Below the pieces are notes generated by a model that did not search any database, was not told where the DNA came from, and saw only the letters and a program-made list of their open reading frames with translations. A program made the position numbers and the translations under genes. Shown in pieces: positions 11,601 through 22,000 of a stretch of DNA of 64,000 nucleotides. Position 1 is the stretch's first letter, and each line of letters starts with the position of its first letter. Source of the stretch: Fistularia commersonii (lineage: Eukaryota; Chordata; Actinopteri; Syngnathiformes; Fistulariidae); contig JBBMNZ010000001.1 of assembly GCA_037954325.1 (NCBI GenBank), positions 7,970,874-8,034,873 of the forward strand, written 5' to 3'.

Positions 11601-14600
11601 TTTAGCTAAAATAAAACCATTGGTTGTGAAATCGCCTCAGCATATCATACAATTTTTAAAAATGTGGCAAGAAAACTCCTTTTACATGAAAATATTTTCA
11701 ACCTTCTTTTGTGTTTTGATTAATCCTTTGTATTTTTTTCTCAGAAATTAGAAAACACACAAATACAGTAAAAAGAGATTGTACTAACCAGTCCAGTAAA
11801 GATGGAGTGCAGGCATGATATGGCATCAAATTCTTGTTTGAAAGTGTACAGTTGCAGAAATCCTGTATTTAATGCAGCCCAAGGGAACGAAGGTTAGCCA
11901 CTGGAAGACAGAATACATGTGTGTGAATGAGTGGGACCCAAGTGGAACACTGAGGCTACATTGAGTGGATATACAGGATTTTAAGTATGTAGGATCAAAA
12001 GTCCAGCAATGGAGAGTGAGGAAAAGAGGTAAAGAAACATGTTCAAGCAGGTTGGACTGTGTATAATGGTGTCAGGGATAATGTGTGATAAGAGTATCAG
12101 CCACAATTAAAGGGAAGGTGCACAAAACAGCGGTGAGACCAGTGATGCTGTATGGCAGGCCTGGCCAACCTGTGGCTCCCGAGCCGCATGCGGCTCTTAA
12201 GTGCATGTCGAATTTTGTGTGTGTGTTTTTTACTTGTGCAATCGCGTGTCGCATCCGGGGTTCTCTGTGCACAGCAAAAAAAAAACACACATATACAAAA
12301 ATTGACATAAACGTGAGAGCCGCTTTTGGCTTGGGAGCCACAGGTTAGCCAGGCCTGCTGTATGGTTTAGAAACAGTGGCATTGGGGAAAAGACAGGAAG
12401 CAGAGCTGGAGGTAACAGAGATGAAGATGTTGAGGTTCTCACAAATGAGTCCATCAGAGGGACAGAAAATGTTGCCAGACAGTAATGGTTTGGTGATCCA
12501 ACGAGGAGGGATAATGAATATACTGTTAGAAGGATCCCGGGTTCAGAACTCCCTGGCAGGAGGCCTAGAGGAAGGATTTAGGGATGTTGTGAGAGAGGAC
12601 ATGAAGTTAGTTGGTTTGAGAGAAGATACAGAGAATAGTGTAAAATTGGGGAGGTTGATTTGCTGTGGTGACCACTAAAGAGAGATTGTAGGGAAAAGAA
12701 GAACAGGAAGCATCATTTGTCCATTTATTCACTCTCCCACAGATCCATCCACTCAGACACCACAGGTGTTACGACTGCAAGCCTTGTTGTTGTTCACCGC
12801 TAGTTGCCACTTTTGCACATGTTTATACTGTCCATATATTGTTTAGATGCAACTTGTTAAACAAGTTCTATCCTGTTTATATATATGTATATATTGATTT
12901 AACTTTTTAGTTTTCAATTTTTGTTAACCTTTTTCTTGCACTGTCCACTTTCTGCTGTAAGTGGTTGAAATGTCCCCACTGTAGGACAATTACAGGAATA
13001 TTCTTTTTTATTCGATCATTCATTTATTTTTCATTATCTATTTATATTCTGTCAAAAGTGAAATAGAACAGTTCTTGTCAAAATTGTTGCCCCGGGAGTG
13101 CACAAAAGAAGAAAATGGGAACTGATATTTCGCATTTTATCCGTAGGATTTCATCATTTACAAAGTCATTTTTTTTGTTTTAAGGAACTCAAAGCTAGAG
13201 TTAAAAATAAATAGATAAATAAACAGCAATAAATGATAAAGATCGATGTCTTGTGTAAATTTTGCAGGGTAAGTTCCAGAACAGCTTTGCCGTCATCATG
13301 ATATAGTCACACTGATGACCCATCATGAATGTGACTCCCCCTTTAAGTGCATGAAAGCACTGACCTTTGCCTCCGGTTTTAGTGGACCCCATTACAGTGC
13401 AGTGACCGTTATGACAGGGAAATACCACCATTGTGCTTATTTTGCTGACTATGGGAAAAGCTGTGGTCACGCTAGAGAGTAAATTGATCGATGGAACCAC
13501 ATTACAAGGGACTGCAGATGCATTTTATCTTGATAAGTAGTGGCCAGAGGCTGTTATCGCCTTAACCGCTTTCTGGGACCACTGGTGCCAAATGAACTCT
13601 TCAATTTGGTTGACTCTGACACAAAGTATTTTAATACAAAAGGCCAGGAGTTCAGAAACTCCCTCTGCTAAGTCACTTGTAAAGTCAAAAAAATGATATA
13701 ATGTTCACTTCCACCAGAAAATTGAAGTGTGGAAATTATAAAATAGATAACAAATTTTAATGCAAGTAAGAAGACAATTTCATTTCAGTAGTTCATGTGT
13801 ATTTTTTATCTATTGCTAATATGTGGATGATATGATTTGATTTGTCAGAGCATAAAATTGGGAGCCATAATTCAATGTTGACGTACAACCAAATTAGTTT
13901 GGTCGTACAAGTTTAGTTTTGGACAATAGTTTGTTACTTAATGTGTCTTAATGTGTCTTAGTCGTTATTTATGTCAACAAATTCTATTTCCCACTTTGTG
14001 GCAAGTCAACTCGGTTCATTCATCAAGATTTCTTAAATGTGAACTACAGTATTTTCAGAAGGTAGCTACCATGGAGTGATCTTACATCTCAGATATACCT
14101 ACAATGAAAAGCTATGATGCTTGTTTAGTTTTGAATGAATCTCGTTACACTTACATCTGAACCAAACCCAATACACACAACACACATGCCCATGAACATC
14201 AAAATTATGACAAGCAGGGTAGTTGTTCCTGTGTGGAAAAGCAGATCCAGGATTCTTCTGTAGCGATTTGAAAGATGCAGCTGTTTATGTGGAGAAATAT
14301 ACCTCCGGGATTGTAGAGTGTAGATCAGGGGTGGGCAAACTTTTTTGGCTCAGGGACCACAACGACTTTTAACATTTTATGCACAAACCAGTTTTTCCCT
14401 TGTATTCATGTGTGTCAGTATGTCCACAGTAAAGGCTAAATCACAAAGCCAATCTTTGGTATTCAGCTCAGGAAAAGTAGCTCCAAAAATGAAATAATCT
14501 CCCGTTTGAGCTCCCACATTCATTGATCCACTCATTCAATCATTCACATCAAGTATGAATTCTATACCAATCTTTGGCGGGCCGGATTAAAAAGACCAAC

Positions 14601-16139
14601 GGGCCGGATGTGGCCCCCGGGCCGTAGGTAAGACATGCATACAATAACCCAACAAACGCAAATTTAACAACCATAGCAAGCACATAGAAGCTCATATGAA
14701 TTTTGAAGTACTAACATTTACGTGTTTTCACGAATAAGCACAAAAATATCTCTGTAGCCGCCATATGACAAGCTCAAACCAATTGCCGGAGTTCACCTCC
14801 GTTGTTTGCATAAATTCAATCATACCAAAATACCAGCATACAGCCTTGTTTTTTGTTCGTTTGTTTGTTTTTGTAGTTTTCTGTTTTTTATCCTCAGAAA
14901 GATATGAGGATTTTCCCTGCTGTTGCTGTTTTCACAACAGGTGTCATTGAGCCATTCTCTCACATCTCTGTTTTTTACATGAGAAAAGGGCAATAGACCA
15001 TTAATGTGTGATTAAATGAATGAGCGCCAGCCAGTGACCAACATGTCATCAGCTTTAAGAGATATCAACTTTTGATGGGGAAAAAAAAGTAGTCAAAAGT
15101 TGTGATCCATCTCTCTCAGCATTTTGATCATCTGAATAATAATAGTATCAACTCACAAACTAAATTCAATCACAAGTTAAAGCATTCAGTTATGGGGCTG
15201 AAATTTACATGGGAGTAACAGTGATTAATATTCATATTTGAGGTGTAACTGGATGGCTTAACTTTGAAAGGGTCAGCTGTGAGCACAGGACACTCAGCAT
15301 TAAGCTGTTTACAATAATGGAAACAAAACCACCAACTACACTTCACATGACCCTAAATAAAATTATTAAAAGTATGAATTGAAATCCTTTACGAGGACTT
15401 CTGCTAATTTGCCCAGGTTTTTATTTTCCCATAAGTGACAATTTAGGCTACCTATAATTACCTTCTCATTCTCCACTTTATAGGAGGTCATACTGCTGCT
15501 AGCCTCTGACGTTTGACAGAGCTCATTCTAGAATTTCCTCAATGTTTGCGTTAGCATCTTGAAACAGCTGTCTGCTCTATGACAGTTCAAGTGGGGAAAC
15601 GCTTCTGGGATCACTCTGTCCTGAAGTCAAGCCTTTTGACAACCAACATTTTCATACTGAGGAAAGTTGGAAAATTAAAAAGAATCTCAACAAGGAATTC
15701 TCTGCACTCAACAACAATTTGTTGGAGTAAATTTTGAATTAGATTAAACTAGATCTGCATTTCAAGCTTTAGAAATATTGTCTTTGAAAATAAACAAAAA
15801 CCTTCCCAAACTTTTATTATAGTGAGTTGTGCAGTCAACTTAAGTTCAAATATTGTATTAGCATAGCAACTAACATTTTTAAGGTGATAAGAGGAAAGAA
15901 AATGTGTTCCTTTCTGATGGTTGTCTGTCCTTAAACACGACTTTGCCCTTCGCTCTATAGACTTTTAAAAGCCTGTCACTGACCTGCATGTTTTGACACA
16001 CTGTTGCATGTGTTTGTGTGTGTGTGGGTAGGTGGTGTTTCAGGCCCACGCTGAAGGTCATCGGCACTACACCCTGGCCCTACTGCTTAGCCCATTCTCC
16101 TACACAACAACTGCTGTGGTCAGCGAGGCAGAAGTGTGA
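2589..16139 (+). CDS. ttr: Transthyretin (prealbumin), four exons joined
   Basis: Secreted thyroid-hormone carrier made by liver and choroid plexus; the family forms a homotetramer with two T4 sites. Coding exons are 2589-2654, 10427-10566, 10639-10774 and 16032-16139, all with GT-AG introns in phases 0, 2 and 0. The joined length is 450 nt, or 149 aa plus stop, normal for fish TTR. Residues 1 to about 20 are a hydrophobic signal peptide. CPLMVK carries K37 (human mature K15), E76 matches human E54, and TTT at 139-141 matches the 117-119 channel positions, so the T4 channel is conserved. The C-terminus is TTR-like (AVVSEAEV) and lacks the YRGS end of 5-hydroxyisourate hydrolase. The exon layout matches human TTR. 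Intron 1 (7.8 kb) is expanded by transposons. A possible ATTAAA poly(A) signal is at 16210. The gene converges with b4galt6, as in human. Confidence 0.95.
3735..4235 (-). mobile_element. LINE fragment (fish interspersed repeat)
   Basis: GC-richer than its surroundings and matching a widespread fish LINE by eye: phrases about groups of contacts such as GACCAGATGCCCAAGCCACC and the conserved CTCATGACAATAGGTGAGGG are typical of this repeat. Coding sense appears to be minus. Broken, with no usable ORF. The clade is not assigned. Confidence 0.55.
5899..7906 (-). mobile_element. Internally deleted RTE-type LINE
   Basis: Reading the minus strand, the 5' end (near 7902) starts with the same AATGCAGCCTCAGG as the full copy at 54990. 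It keeps the leader to about 7760, lacks the endonuclease region, resumes in the linker and reverse transcriptase (KAVGPDDIPVEVWK in 7137-7541) and runs to the 3' CTT-repeat end at 5899. Several frameshifts are present, including a poly-T stretch at 7009. The flanks share TTCT[A/T]CATCACA (about 5887-5898 and 7907-7918), a 12-nt target duplication with one mismatch. It has CAT (His) where two other copies have UAG. Confidence 0.8.
7919..8570 (-). repeat. Unclassified dispersed repeat, copy 1
   Basis: Reverse complement of about 33465-33868, conserved over roughly 400 bp with scattered differences (for example ACAGTATCCACATCATGTAC in both). This copy is interrupted by an RTE tail at 8041-8270. 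The copy boundaries do not show obvious inverted repeats or LTRs. Confidence 0.7.
8041..8270 (-). mobile_element. 5'-truncated RTE 3' end with AAAT duplication
   Basis: Contains only the last 230 bp of the RTE: the C-terminal coding end and the 3' tail (CTTCTTCTTTCGGCTTTTCC on the plus strand). AAAT occurs on both sides (8037-8040 and 8271-8274). The related repeat at 33.5 kb carries the uninterrupted site with a single AAAT, confirming an insertion. Confidence 0.85.
8860..9315 (+). repeat. LTR-like repeat, copy 1
   Basis: Homologous, in opposite orientation, to about 42660-43100. Shared blocks include CCTTATTAGGAA, a TATAAA-type box (GGTATAAAATG near 9031), GGACGCG, GGGTGACATTCATTT, CTCGTAAGTGTATTTC and AAAGTCCGGTCC. 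A TATA box followed about 200 bp later by a processing-type region is what one expects of a solo LTR. No pol sequence adjoins it, so the parent family is not identified. Much more CpG-rich than its surroundings. Confidence 0.45.
9503..10247 (-). mobile_element. End of a hAT-like DNA transposon with transposase N-terminus
   Basis: The right end reads, on the minus strand, CAGTGGTGGGCCATCAGGGC, a typical hAT terminal repeat beginning CAG. Inside it a CpG-rich stretch with two inverted CCAAT boxes (ATTGG near 9919 and 10066) precedes an 80-aa ORF (9745-9503, MAAGGEETDLV..., with GKGFVRHFQAKNYG). That ORF resembles the start of ZMYM1-type hAT transposase proteins. No zinc-finger or catalytic region follows, so this is a fragment. 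The left end was not found. Confidence 0.5.
10427..10566 (+). CDS. ttr: ttr exon 2
   Basis: Acceptor CTTCTCCAG, donor GTATGT. Encodes residues 23-68 and two bases of 69. It holds CPLMVKILD with the T4-channel lysine (K37) and the first beta strands. Same span as human exon 2. Confidence 0.95.
10639..10774 (+). CDS. ttr: ttr exon 3
   Basis: Acceptor TACTGCAG, donor GTGAGT. Encodes the end of residue 69 to residue 114, including TGEIHNL with E76 and the short helix region (GSTPFHEVAE). Intron 2 is only 72 bp. Confidence 0.95.
11023..11245 (+). mobile_element. tRNA-derived SINE, copy 1
   Basis: The head GGCGGCATAGTACAGGAGG looks like a pol III A box and GGTTCAATTCC like a B box. The body then includes GAACCCCTAACTGCTCCCCT and GATGGGTTAATTGCAGAGAA. 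The same body is found inverted at 51058-51300. Not a functional tRNA: the cloverleaf is degenerate. Confidence 0.75.
11903..12700 (+). mobile_element. RTE 3' half, split by a hAT MITE
   Basis: Aligns by eye with the last third of the RTE reverse transcriptase/C-terminal ORF (KTEYMCVNE-like start near 11912; C-terminal ENSVKLGRLICCGDH near 12676). Many substitutions and frameshifts. The homology is interrupted at 12156-12357 by a MITE and resumes on the far side with an 8-bp duplication. Confidence 0.8.
12156..12357. mobile_element. hAT-type MITE with 8-bp target duplication
   Basis: 202 bp bounded by CTGTATGG at 12148-12155 and again at 12358-12365. The ends are inverted repeats: CAGGCCTGGCCAACCTGTGG at the left and its near-complement, ending GCCAGGCCTG, at the right. 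An 8-bp duplication and CAG-starting termini are hAT hallmarks. No transposase. Confidence 0.92.
12770..13010 (+). mobile_element. LINE-like 3' tail
   Basis: AT-rich sequence ending with TGCACTGTCCACTTTCTGCT and a GTCCCCACTGTAGGAC-type terminus. This resembles the 3' untranslated end of fish non-LTR elements that finish near a polymerase-friendly short tail. No coding part. Confidence 0.4.
14326..14628. mobile_element. hAT remnant
   Basis: Starts with CAGGGGTGGGCAAACTTTTT, the common hAT terminal repeat. The other side has the matching inner part (GGCCGGATGTGGCCCCCGGG) but its outermost bases are degraded. Non-autonomous; no ORF. Confidence 0.75.
16032..16139 (+). CDS. ttr: ttr exon 4 (terminal coding exon)
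   Basis: Acceptor GGGTAG. Encodes residues 115-149 and a TGA stop. It contains HYTLALLLSPFSY and TTTAVV, the strands lining the hormone channel. A possible poly(A) signal ATTAAA lies at 16210. Confidence 0.95.
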   Translation: MVFQAHAEGHRHYTLALLLSPFSYTTTAVVSEAEV

Positions 16140-17094
16140 TACACTGAGGTGCTTTTCTATAAAGAATAGAAGCTTCTGGTGACATCAGCTCTGACAGCAT
16201 CATTTTGACATTAAACAAAAAATCCTTGTTATAAATACTTGTTCTATTTTTGTTTTGTGCTAAGTGTTAAGGTACCTCCCTTAACCCAATAAAAATGATT
16301 TTCTTCAAGTTCCTTGAGTTTTCTTCTACTTCTTTCCAAAGAACATGTGGAAAAAAGTCCAGGGTTATTATTGTTTTTCTATCTTCAGAAGGTTTATATT
16401 GAACTGACTTAAACTGACTCAGTGGATAACTTGCTATTTTGTTGTGTCTAAAATTCTGTAAATGCTTCCTGCAATTGTTTTGACATTGACCAACGGCCAT
16501 ACCAAAAACAGGCCATTAAAAGAGTTTGGGGTTTTTATAACCCTGCATTGTTAAGTTCCACTGAATGTTGTGTATTCTTTCATCTTCCTAAAGAAAAATC
16601 AAAAAAATTAATAAATTATGGATAATCAAGCGTGCCAGTATCCTCCTAGATAAGTTGTGGTGCAGTTTTTTTTTTTCTGAATGAGGAAGAACATATCCCA
16701 CTTAAGTTAGTGGTAAGGGGGAGGGTCTGCTATTGAAGTGTGAATGGAAAGTGATTCCAGAGGGGGGCAAAATATTGAACTGAGGCCACTTCTTTGTCAA
16801 GGTCTCAAAGTTATCAAGACCTAAGTGTGTTTCAAACCTACCCAAATAACTCATAGGACAAAGGGGGCATTTCATGAAATTTTAACCCACATCAAGGAAT
16901 TTATGGAAATACAAGTAGACCAATTAGCTAGATTTAAGTCCAATCTTCTGAGCTCAAACACCAAGTAAGTAAACATGAAGTAAATATCTTCTTTCCAAAT
17001 GCTTAATGATGAAAAATTGGGATTTTTTGAGTGATGCGTTTTAAATGGACTACAATCAAACACAGGGGGGATCCAGGAAGAATGTTTGTAATTC

Positions 17095-17354
17095 ACTTTG
17101 TGCGCGGTACATGTAGATTGTTTATATTGCGACTGTAATAATAAGCATTTATTTCCCTTCGAAAAGACACTTTCCGCCTGACATCTGTGTTACTCATGTT
17201 GCTAGCTTCTCGATTACATTTTTGGCGCTCAAGTGACCGAGATGTAACCGAGAGAATCAGGTCGTTTTTCAAAATAAAAGATTTTTTATTCCTTGTGCGG
17301 CCCGGCACCAATTGATCCACGGACCGGTACCGGCCCGGGGGATGGGGACCACTG
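17095..17354 (-). mobile_element. hAT element 5' end fragment
   Basis: The minus strand starts with CAGTGGTCCCCATCCCCCGG, a hAT-type terminal repeat, followed by GC-rich sub-terminal sequence and a short open stretch (MSNTDVRRKVSFRRE...). Truncated at the other side; no catalytic region. Confidence 0.6.
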
Positions 17355-17361
17355 GTTTACA

Positions 17362-17362
17362 G

Positions 17363-17412
<50 letters not shown>
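17362..17412. repeat. (TA)n microsatellite
   Basis: About 20 perfect TA units, just outside the hAT terminus. Confidence 0.95.
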
Positions 17413-17414
<2 letters not shown>

Positions 17415-17724
17415 AAATGACAACAACAAAGTATTACACTATTAATTGCAAATAATACTGAGGGGCTAAAGGCAGGGACCTCCAAGGAACCAAAAACAAA
17501 CTTGACCTACATGATAGGTTTTCAGTGTTCTAAAGCACAGGTAAAGTCCTTAATGTTGGGTCAGGTCATGTAACTGGGGTGCAAACCAAACATCAATGCC
17601 TTGCTGTCTAGATCTTTTGAAAAAAAAAAAAAAATCATCAAACCAAATTGGACCTTGAGTGTTAATTATGTGTCAAAATATTATTATTAAAAAGACTTAG
17701 CAGAGCATAGGTCTTCTTAAGAAT

Positions 17725-18160
17725 AAGAACAAGAACAACTTTATTTATCCCGAAGGAAATTGTTGTGCCAGAGTTACAAGAAAAATATAACAATAATAAA
17801 TAATAGTAGAAAATTGTATAAACATTAAAAAAAAAAGCGGGAGAATAAGAAATACAAAAAAACTATAAAGTGTCTTAAGTACCAAGTGAAAGATAAGGAG
17901 TGCACGAGAGTATGGAAAAATATTGTACATGTAGCTGTTATGAAGTATTGCACAATTATGAACATTTATACACATAAACTATTACAATTTACAGTAAGTG
18001 GGTGAGATCTTTCTTTCTTTTCTTTTTTTTTCTCTTTTTACCAATGTTTAAGATTTTAAGATTCCCTGCCGTTGAAGGGAGAGGAATTAAAAAGTTGATA
18101 GCCTCAGGTAGGAAAGACCTCCTGTAGCATTCAGTGGAGCTCCTCTGTGGTATCAGTAAG
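17725..18160 (-). mobile_element. Rex-like LINE 3' fragment (duplicated copy)
   Basis: The minus strand runs from the end of a reverse transcriptase reading region (ACTGATACCACAGAGGAGCT) to a 3' end of TTCCTTCGGGATAAATAAAG plus a GTTCTT-type repeat. The same fragment occurs at 27165-27640 (as part of the segmental duplication) and independently at about 53497-53958. Confidence 0.7.
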
Positions 18161-18213
18161 GGCTTTTATGTTTCTTTTTTTATTCCCGCAGAACAGGAAA
18201 ATATATGCTTTAC

Positions 18214-18315
18214 CTTCCAAGGAACAGCACTTCTCCTCTGTGGTGGTGAGGAATGGACTTGTACTTGCCAATCTCACCCTCTGGCCGTGTGACATTCAGA
18301 CTGGCATAGTGAACC
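18214..18315 (-). pseudogene. Orphan duplicate of b4galt6 exon 8
   Basis: 102 nt, identical in layout to the real exon 8 (27687-27788), with intact CCCTCAG acceptor and GTAAAG donor and no stop. It encodes VHYASLNVTRPEGEIGKYK and then HHHRGE. One coding change is visible: the codon for Q330 is CTG (Leu). It lies 8.3 kb beyond the b4galt6 stop codon and has no following exon 9 copy, so it is very unlikely to contribute to the enzyme. It could be spliced only in a read-through transcript. Confidence 0.9.
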
Positions 18316-19002
18316 CTGAGGGCAAACAGTCAAATAAACAAACTTGTATTTTTGTAGTTAAAATAATAACAGCAATTTTTAAAGAGAGGATTGACTATAT
18401 TTGTTTCTACATTTTTCTTAAAACTGGTTTACATCATGTGATAAATGCCAAACATGATGTGAATGTGCCGCCAAAATCCATTTCCTCGTCGGTTTGATGT
18501 CCATCTCTCTGAACCCAAGGTCTTAAAATGGCCGGAGCACATGGTAAAGATTGTTGTAAAGATTGTTGGTTCATGAAGTACTCACTCCATCTAGTAACAA
18601 AATATTGTTGGCGCACTGGTTGCATGTTTAAGACAATATACTCTGGCAGCATCCACCAGAGAGAAAAACTGTTATGTCACACCTAGGTTGGTAAGTGTCT
18701 GATCAAACAGATTTGTAAATTTGATCTGACCATCTTGATAAAATTTGATTTTGCAAGTATACTTAAAAGGGACTTGTTTTTTTTTTTTTTTATAAACAGT
18801 TCCCTCAGCTGTTGATTGCCCCTGTAAATACTTTTCATCAACTGACTCAATTTTGGAGTGATAAACTGATATAAAACATCAATGGGTTTTGTTATGTAGA
18901 AATGCACAATCTACATTCAAGGATCATATAGCCTCTTAAACCTCTCAAAGACATGTAAAGCTGATAATGTCACCATATTTGCTTTTGTATAATTAGATGT
19001 TT

Positions 19003-22000
19003 AAATTCCTGATATTCATTCAAGTTATTTATCTACAAAGAAAGCTAGATGGATACATATGTAAATTTATATATCACATTTGTAGAGCAGATGTGTGATA
19101 TTAAGAAGCCAGTAGGCAAGTAACACACTTTCCATCATATGGCAATGAAGTATTTATTTTGTCTGCCGTTGACAAAGAAAAAAAGAACGTTACAAAGTAG
19201 TAACAGGTCAACAGGTCAGACTCATATCATCTTTATCATCATACTGTCTGTTACCAAAGACTGCAGAGGTCTGACAATGAAGCAAATGAAGCTTAACTTC
19301 ACCATGTAAAATAAAACATCAAAAACAGAAAAACAAACGGAAAAAAAAAATCAAAAAGAAAAAAATCTGTGATGTCTGGGGAGGTGAGGGTTATTGGGGA
19401 AAGGGGTGAAGGGGCTCTAACACATGCTTGTGGGCCAGTTAAGAGCAATGAGACAGAACTGAGCATGTGCAGAGTGCGTGCTACATTATCATCTTAACAA
19501 GGTTGGCTCAGTGTACTTTTTTTTCTATGCAAACCCGTTCAGAGGCAAAGAACCTGCTGATCAGATGATCAGGACAATACAAGTGAAAATAAAAACAACT
19601 TAAAGAGACACAAAGTCAAACAAAATTATACATTAAAAAAAAGCAAAGCTTGCAGGAGTCACGTTGTCTGTTTTAAAGCTGAGCTCTGCAGGACAAGGGT
19701 ATGTCACCTTATCAGTTGTTTCCCCTTTTTTCCCCTCATTCACCAATTTCAGGGGCCAGTTCAGCAGCTGCTCTGAGGGTTCATAAAGGCTCTCTGTAAA
19801 ACTAACATTTGTAGACTAACATTGATAACAATAGTGGACAAAAACATAAAATACCTGTACCAAACAACTAAAAACACAACATACATCTCCGCTTACTGGG
19901 ATTTTTCTTCAACATTCTAATTTAGCCTTCACCAGCAGATAGTGTTTTATTATCTGGAGTGTAACTCCTTGCGTCTGTAATTTTCCTGTTTTTTTGTTTG
20001 CCAGAAAAGTTCATGTATTTGCTTCCTTCCTTGTTCTGTGTACTTATGCAGGAAAAACAGAGTGCTAAGGTTTGTGTAGTGTCCTGATGAAAAGACACTT
20101 TCAAAAGTATGGGTCAAATGCAAGGACCTGCTTTTCTTTCCGCAAAAAGTCATATATAGGCATGTTTTTTTTTTTTGTTTGTTTTTTTTTTTTTTTTTGT
20201 CTTGTTAAGTACCAATTCTTGGATTTAGGACTATTTCAACACTCCAATTTTTACACTAGTAGTCCAATTTGTATTGGCCTAATATTCTCCACAATGACAC
20301 GTTTTCGTTTTAAAAGGGCTTGGTCAACTGAACTGACAGAATAGGAAATTATAAAGGAATTATAATTATATATTATAAGGAATCAAGGTGTGACTTTTAA
20401 GATGGACATAGATAAAGAAGTGTGGTACTATTACAAGCTGTTCTGGAGCTACCCTGTGATCTTCTGTGGCATAGGTCTTAATACACTGAATTCTTGTTCC
20501 TATTGAATAGACTCGTAAAAGAAATGAAGAGGCTGGCGTGATTAGCTTCTGGAATAAAATGATGCACTTCAACTGTTATTTCTTAGATCACACTTATCTA
20601 AAATAAATCAAAACATTTCCAATGATCCACTATCAATCAATAGTTGCTATCATCAAATTGACATCTTATCTGTAGAGCCAAACTGATATGTCTCTAGTAG
20701 AAAAGTTAAGAAAGAAAAGTAAAACAATGTATTTTTATATTCAAATTTAAATGCTCTTACTATAGTTTTCAGTCTGGGGAGAACAATATTCTGATAAGTC
20801 TTTAACAAGAAACTGATCAACACACACCTTAATTGCTATACTTTTTGAGAACTTCTGATCTAATTAAAGAATAAATAAATAAAATAACCCACAACTAAAT
20901 TTGTCCAAAAAATCATTTCTGGAATGTTTGAGGTAAAAGACAGTTCTAGCTGGCCTGAACTGTTACTATATATGGTAAATGGTATTTCCAGAACTTTCTA
21001 TACCTGTGTTGGAATAAATGATGGTGAATAACATTAAAGATATAGTTATCATTAAAAAAAAAGTTAAGTATTCTAAGCACACTTCCTGGCAGTTCTTTTA
21101 TATCAGTATAAAGAGCATCTACTGATATGTAGGTTTTGAAATTGAAAGGAATTCCCCATATATCAGTTAGACAGTCTTTATGGTCCATCGGGACTAAACT
21201 TCATCTGCTGATAAAGGCCAAGATATGAACTTAGGGTAACTAATATTTTCAAAAGTGGATAAATGCACACAATAGTTATTCATGGTGGATAAACTGTAAC
21301 AACACAGCAAAAATATAATCTTGAGTAAATTCGTCATTTGTTACTGAACACTGGTATCCATGTTAAATAAGAAAGAGGCATCTCCATTCACTTCCACAAG
21401 TCCCTTGTAAACACAGAAAGCAAAGACAGTGTGTAAAAGTCCTCAAATGCAGGACAAAGCGAAGGCAGTCGCAAAGACCTGGTGACACCATGCTCTTCAG
21501 TGTAAAGCTGCCAGCAGCACAGATCACAAAAGCAAAGCTTCTTTTCACCTCACCTGGTCATCATGCATGTGTACTATTAGCTGGAAATTTGGCATTGTGT
21601 CACCCACATATTCAAACGTGGGCAGGGCGAGGCCATGCGGAGCAAAGACTATGCGGGCTTAAGGGTGCATGTGTTAGATGAGTCCCAAATGCCCAACACT
21701 ATTTGTGCTTCATACAGCAAAAGACCAGAAGCTAATGCTTTTTAACTATTTTTCAAAGATTTTTATTTTTATCTCATTGAACTCTGAGGATGAAATGTAA
21801 CAAATCCTTGACATTCTCTTTCAACCAGGCCATATGAAAGTACATCAGAGTTAGTCTGGCACGATGGGGCGAAGATGACATGGGAAATGCAAATAATTCA
21901 GATTTAAACAAGTGCTTTCATGGAGTAAAATAGAATTATGGAAAGGAAACTGAAGGCACAAATAAAGACAAAATGAAATAGACTGTGATAAACAAATACA

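Larger units (their letters stand above)
10775..16031 (+). other. ttr: ttr intron 3
   Basis: A 5.3-kb intron with GTGAGT donor and GGGTAG acceptor. It contains a SINE (11023-11245), an RTE 3' half carrying a MITE (11903-12700), a LINE-like 3' tail (12770-13010) and a hAT remnant (14326-14628). I see nothing recognisable in 13020-14320 or 14640-16020 beyond AT-rich intron sequence. Confidence 0.8.
16140..17534. other. ttr 3' flank / intergenic
   Basis: Short ttr 3' UTR, then AT-rich sequence with no gene seen, then a hAT fragment and a TA repeat (listed separately). Confidence 0.7.
17535..19002. repeat. Segmental duplication, downstream copy
   Basis: Near-identical to 26972-28482, starting at GCACAGGTAAAGTCC and ending at ATAATTAGATGTT in both copies. 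It includes a Rex-like LINE tail, a full copy of b4galt6 exon 8 and intron sequence on both sides. The main difference is a short extra tandem segment at about 27319-27351 of the other copy. Confidence 0.95.

Noticed and set aside
10427..16139. 5-hydroxyisourate hydrolase instead of transthyretin
   Set aside because: The fold is shared, but there is a secretion signal, the T4-channel residues are those of TTR, and the C-terminus is not the YRGS required by the hydrolase.
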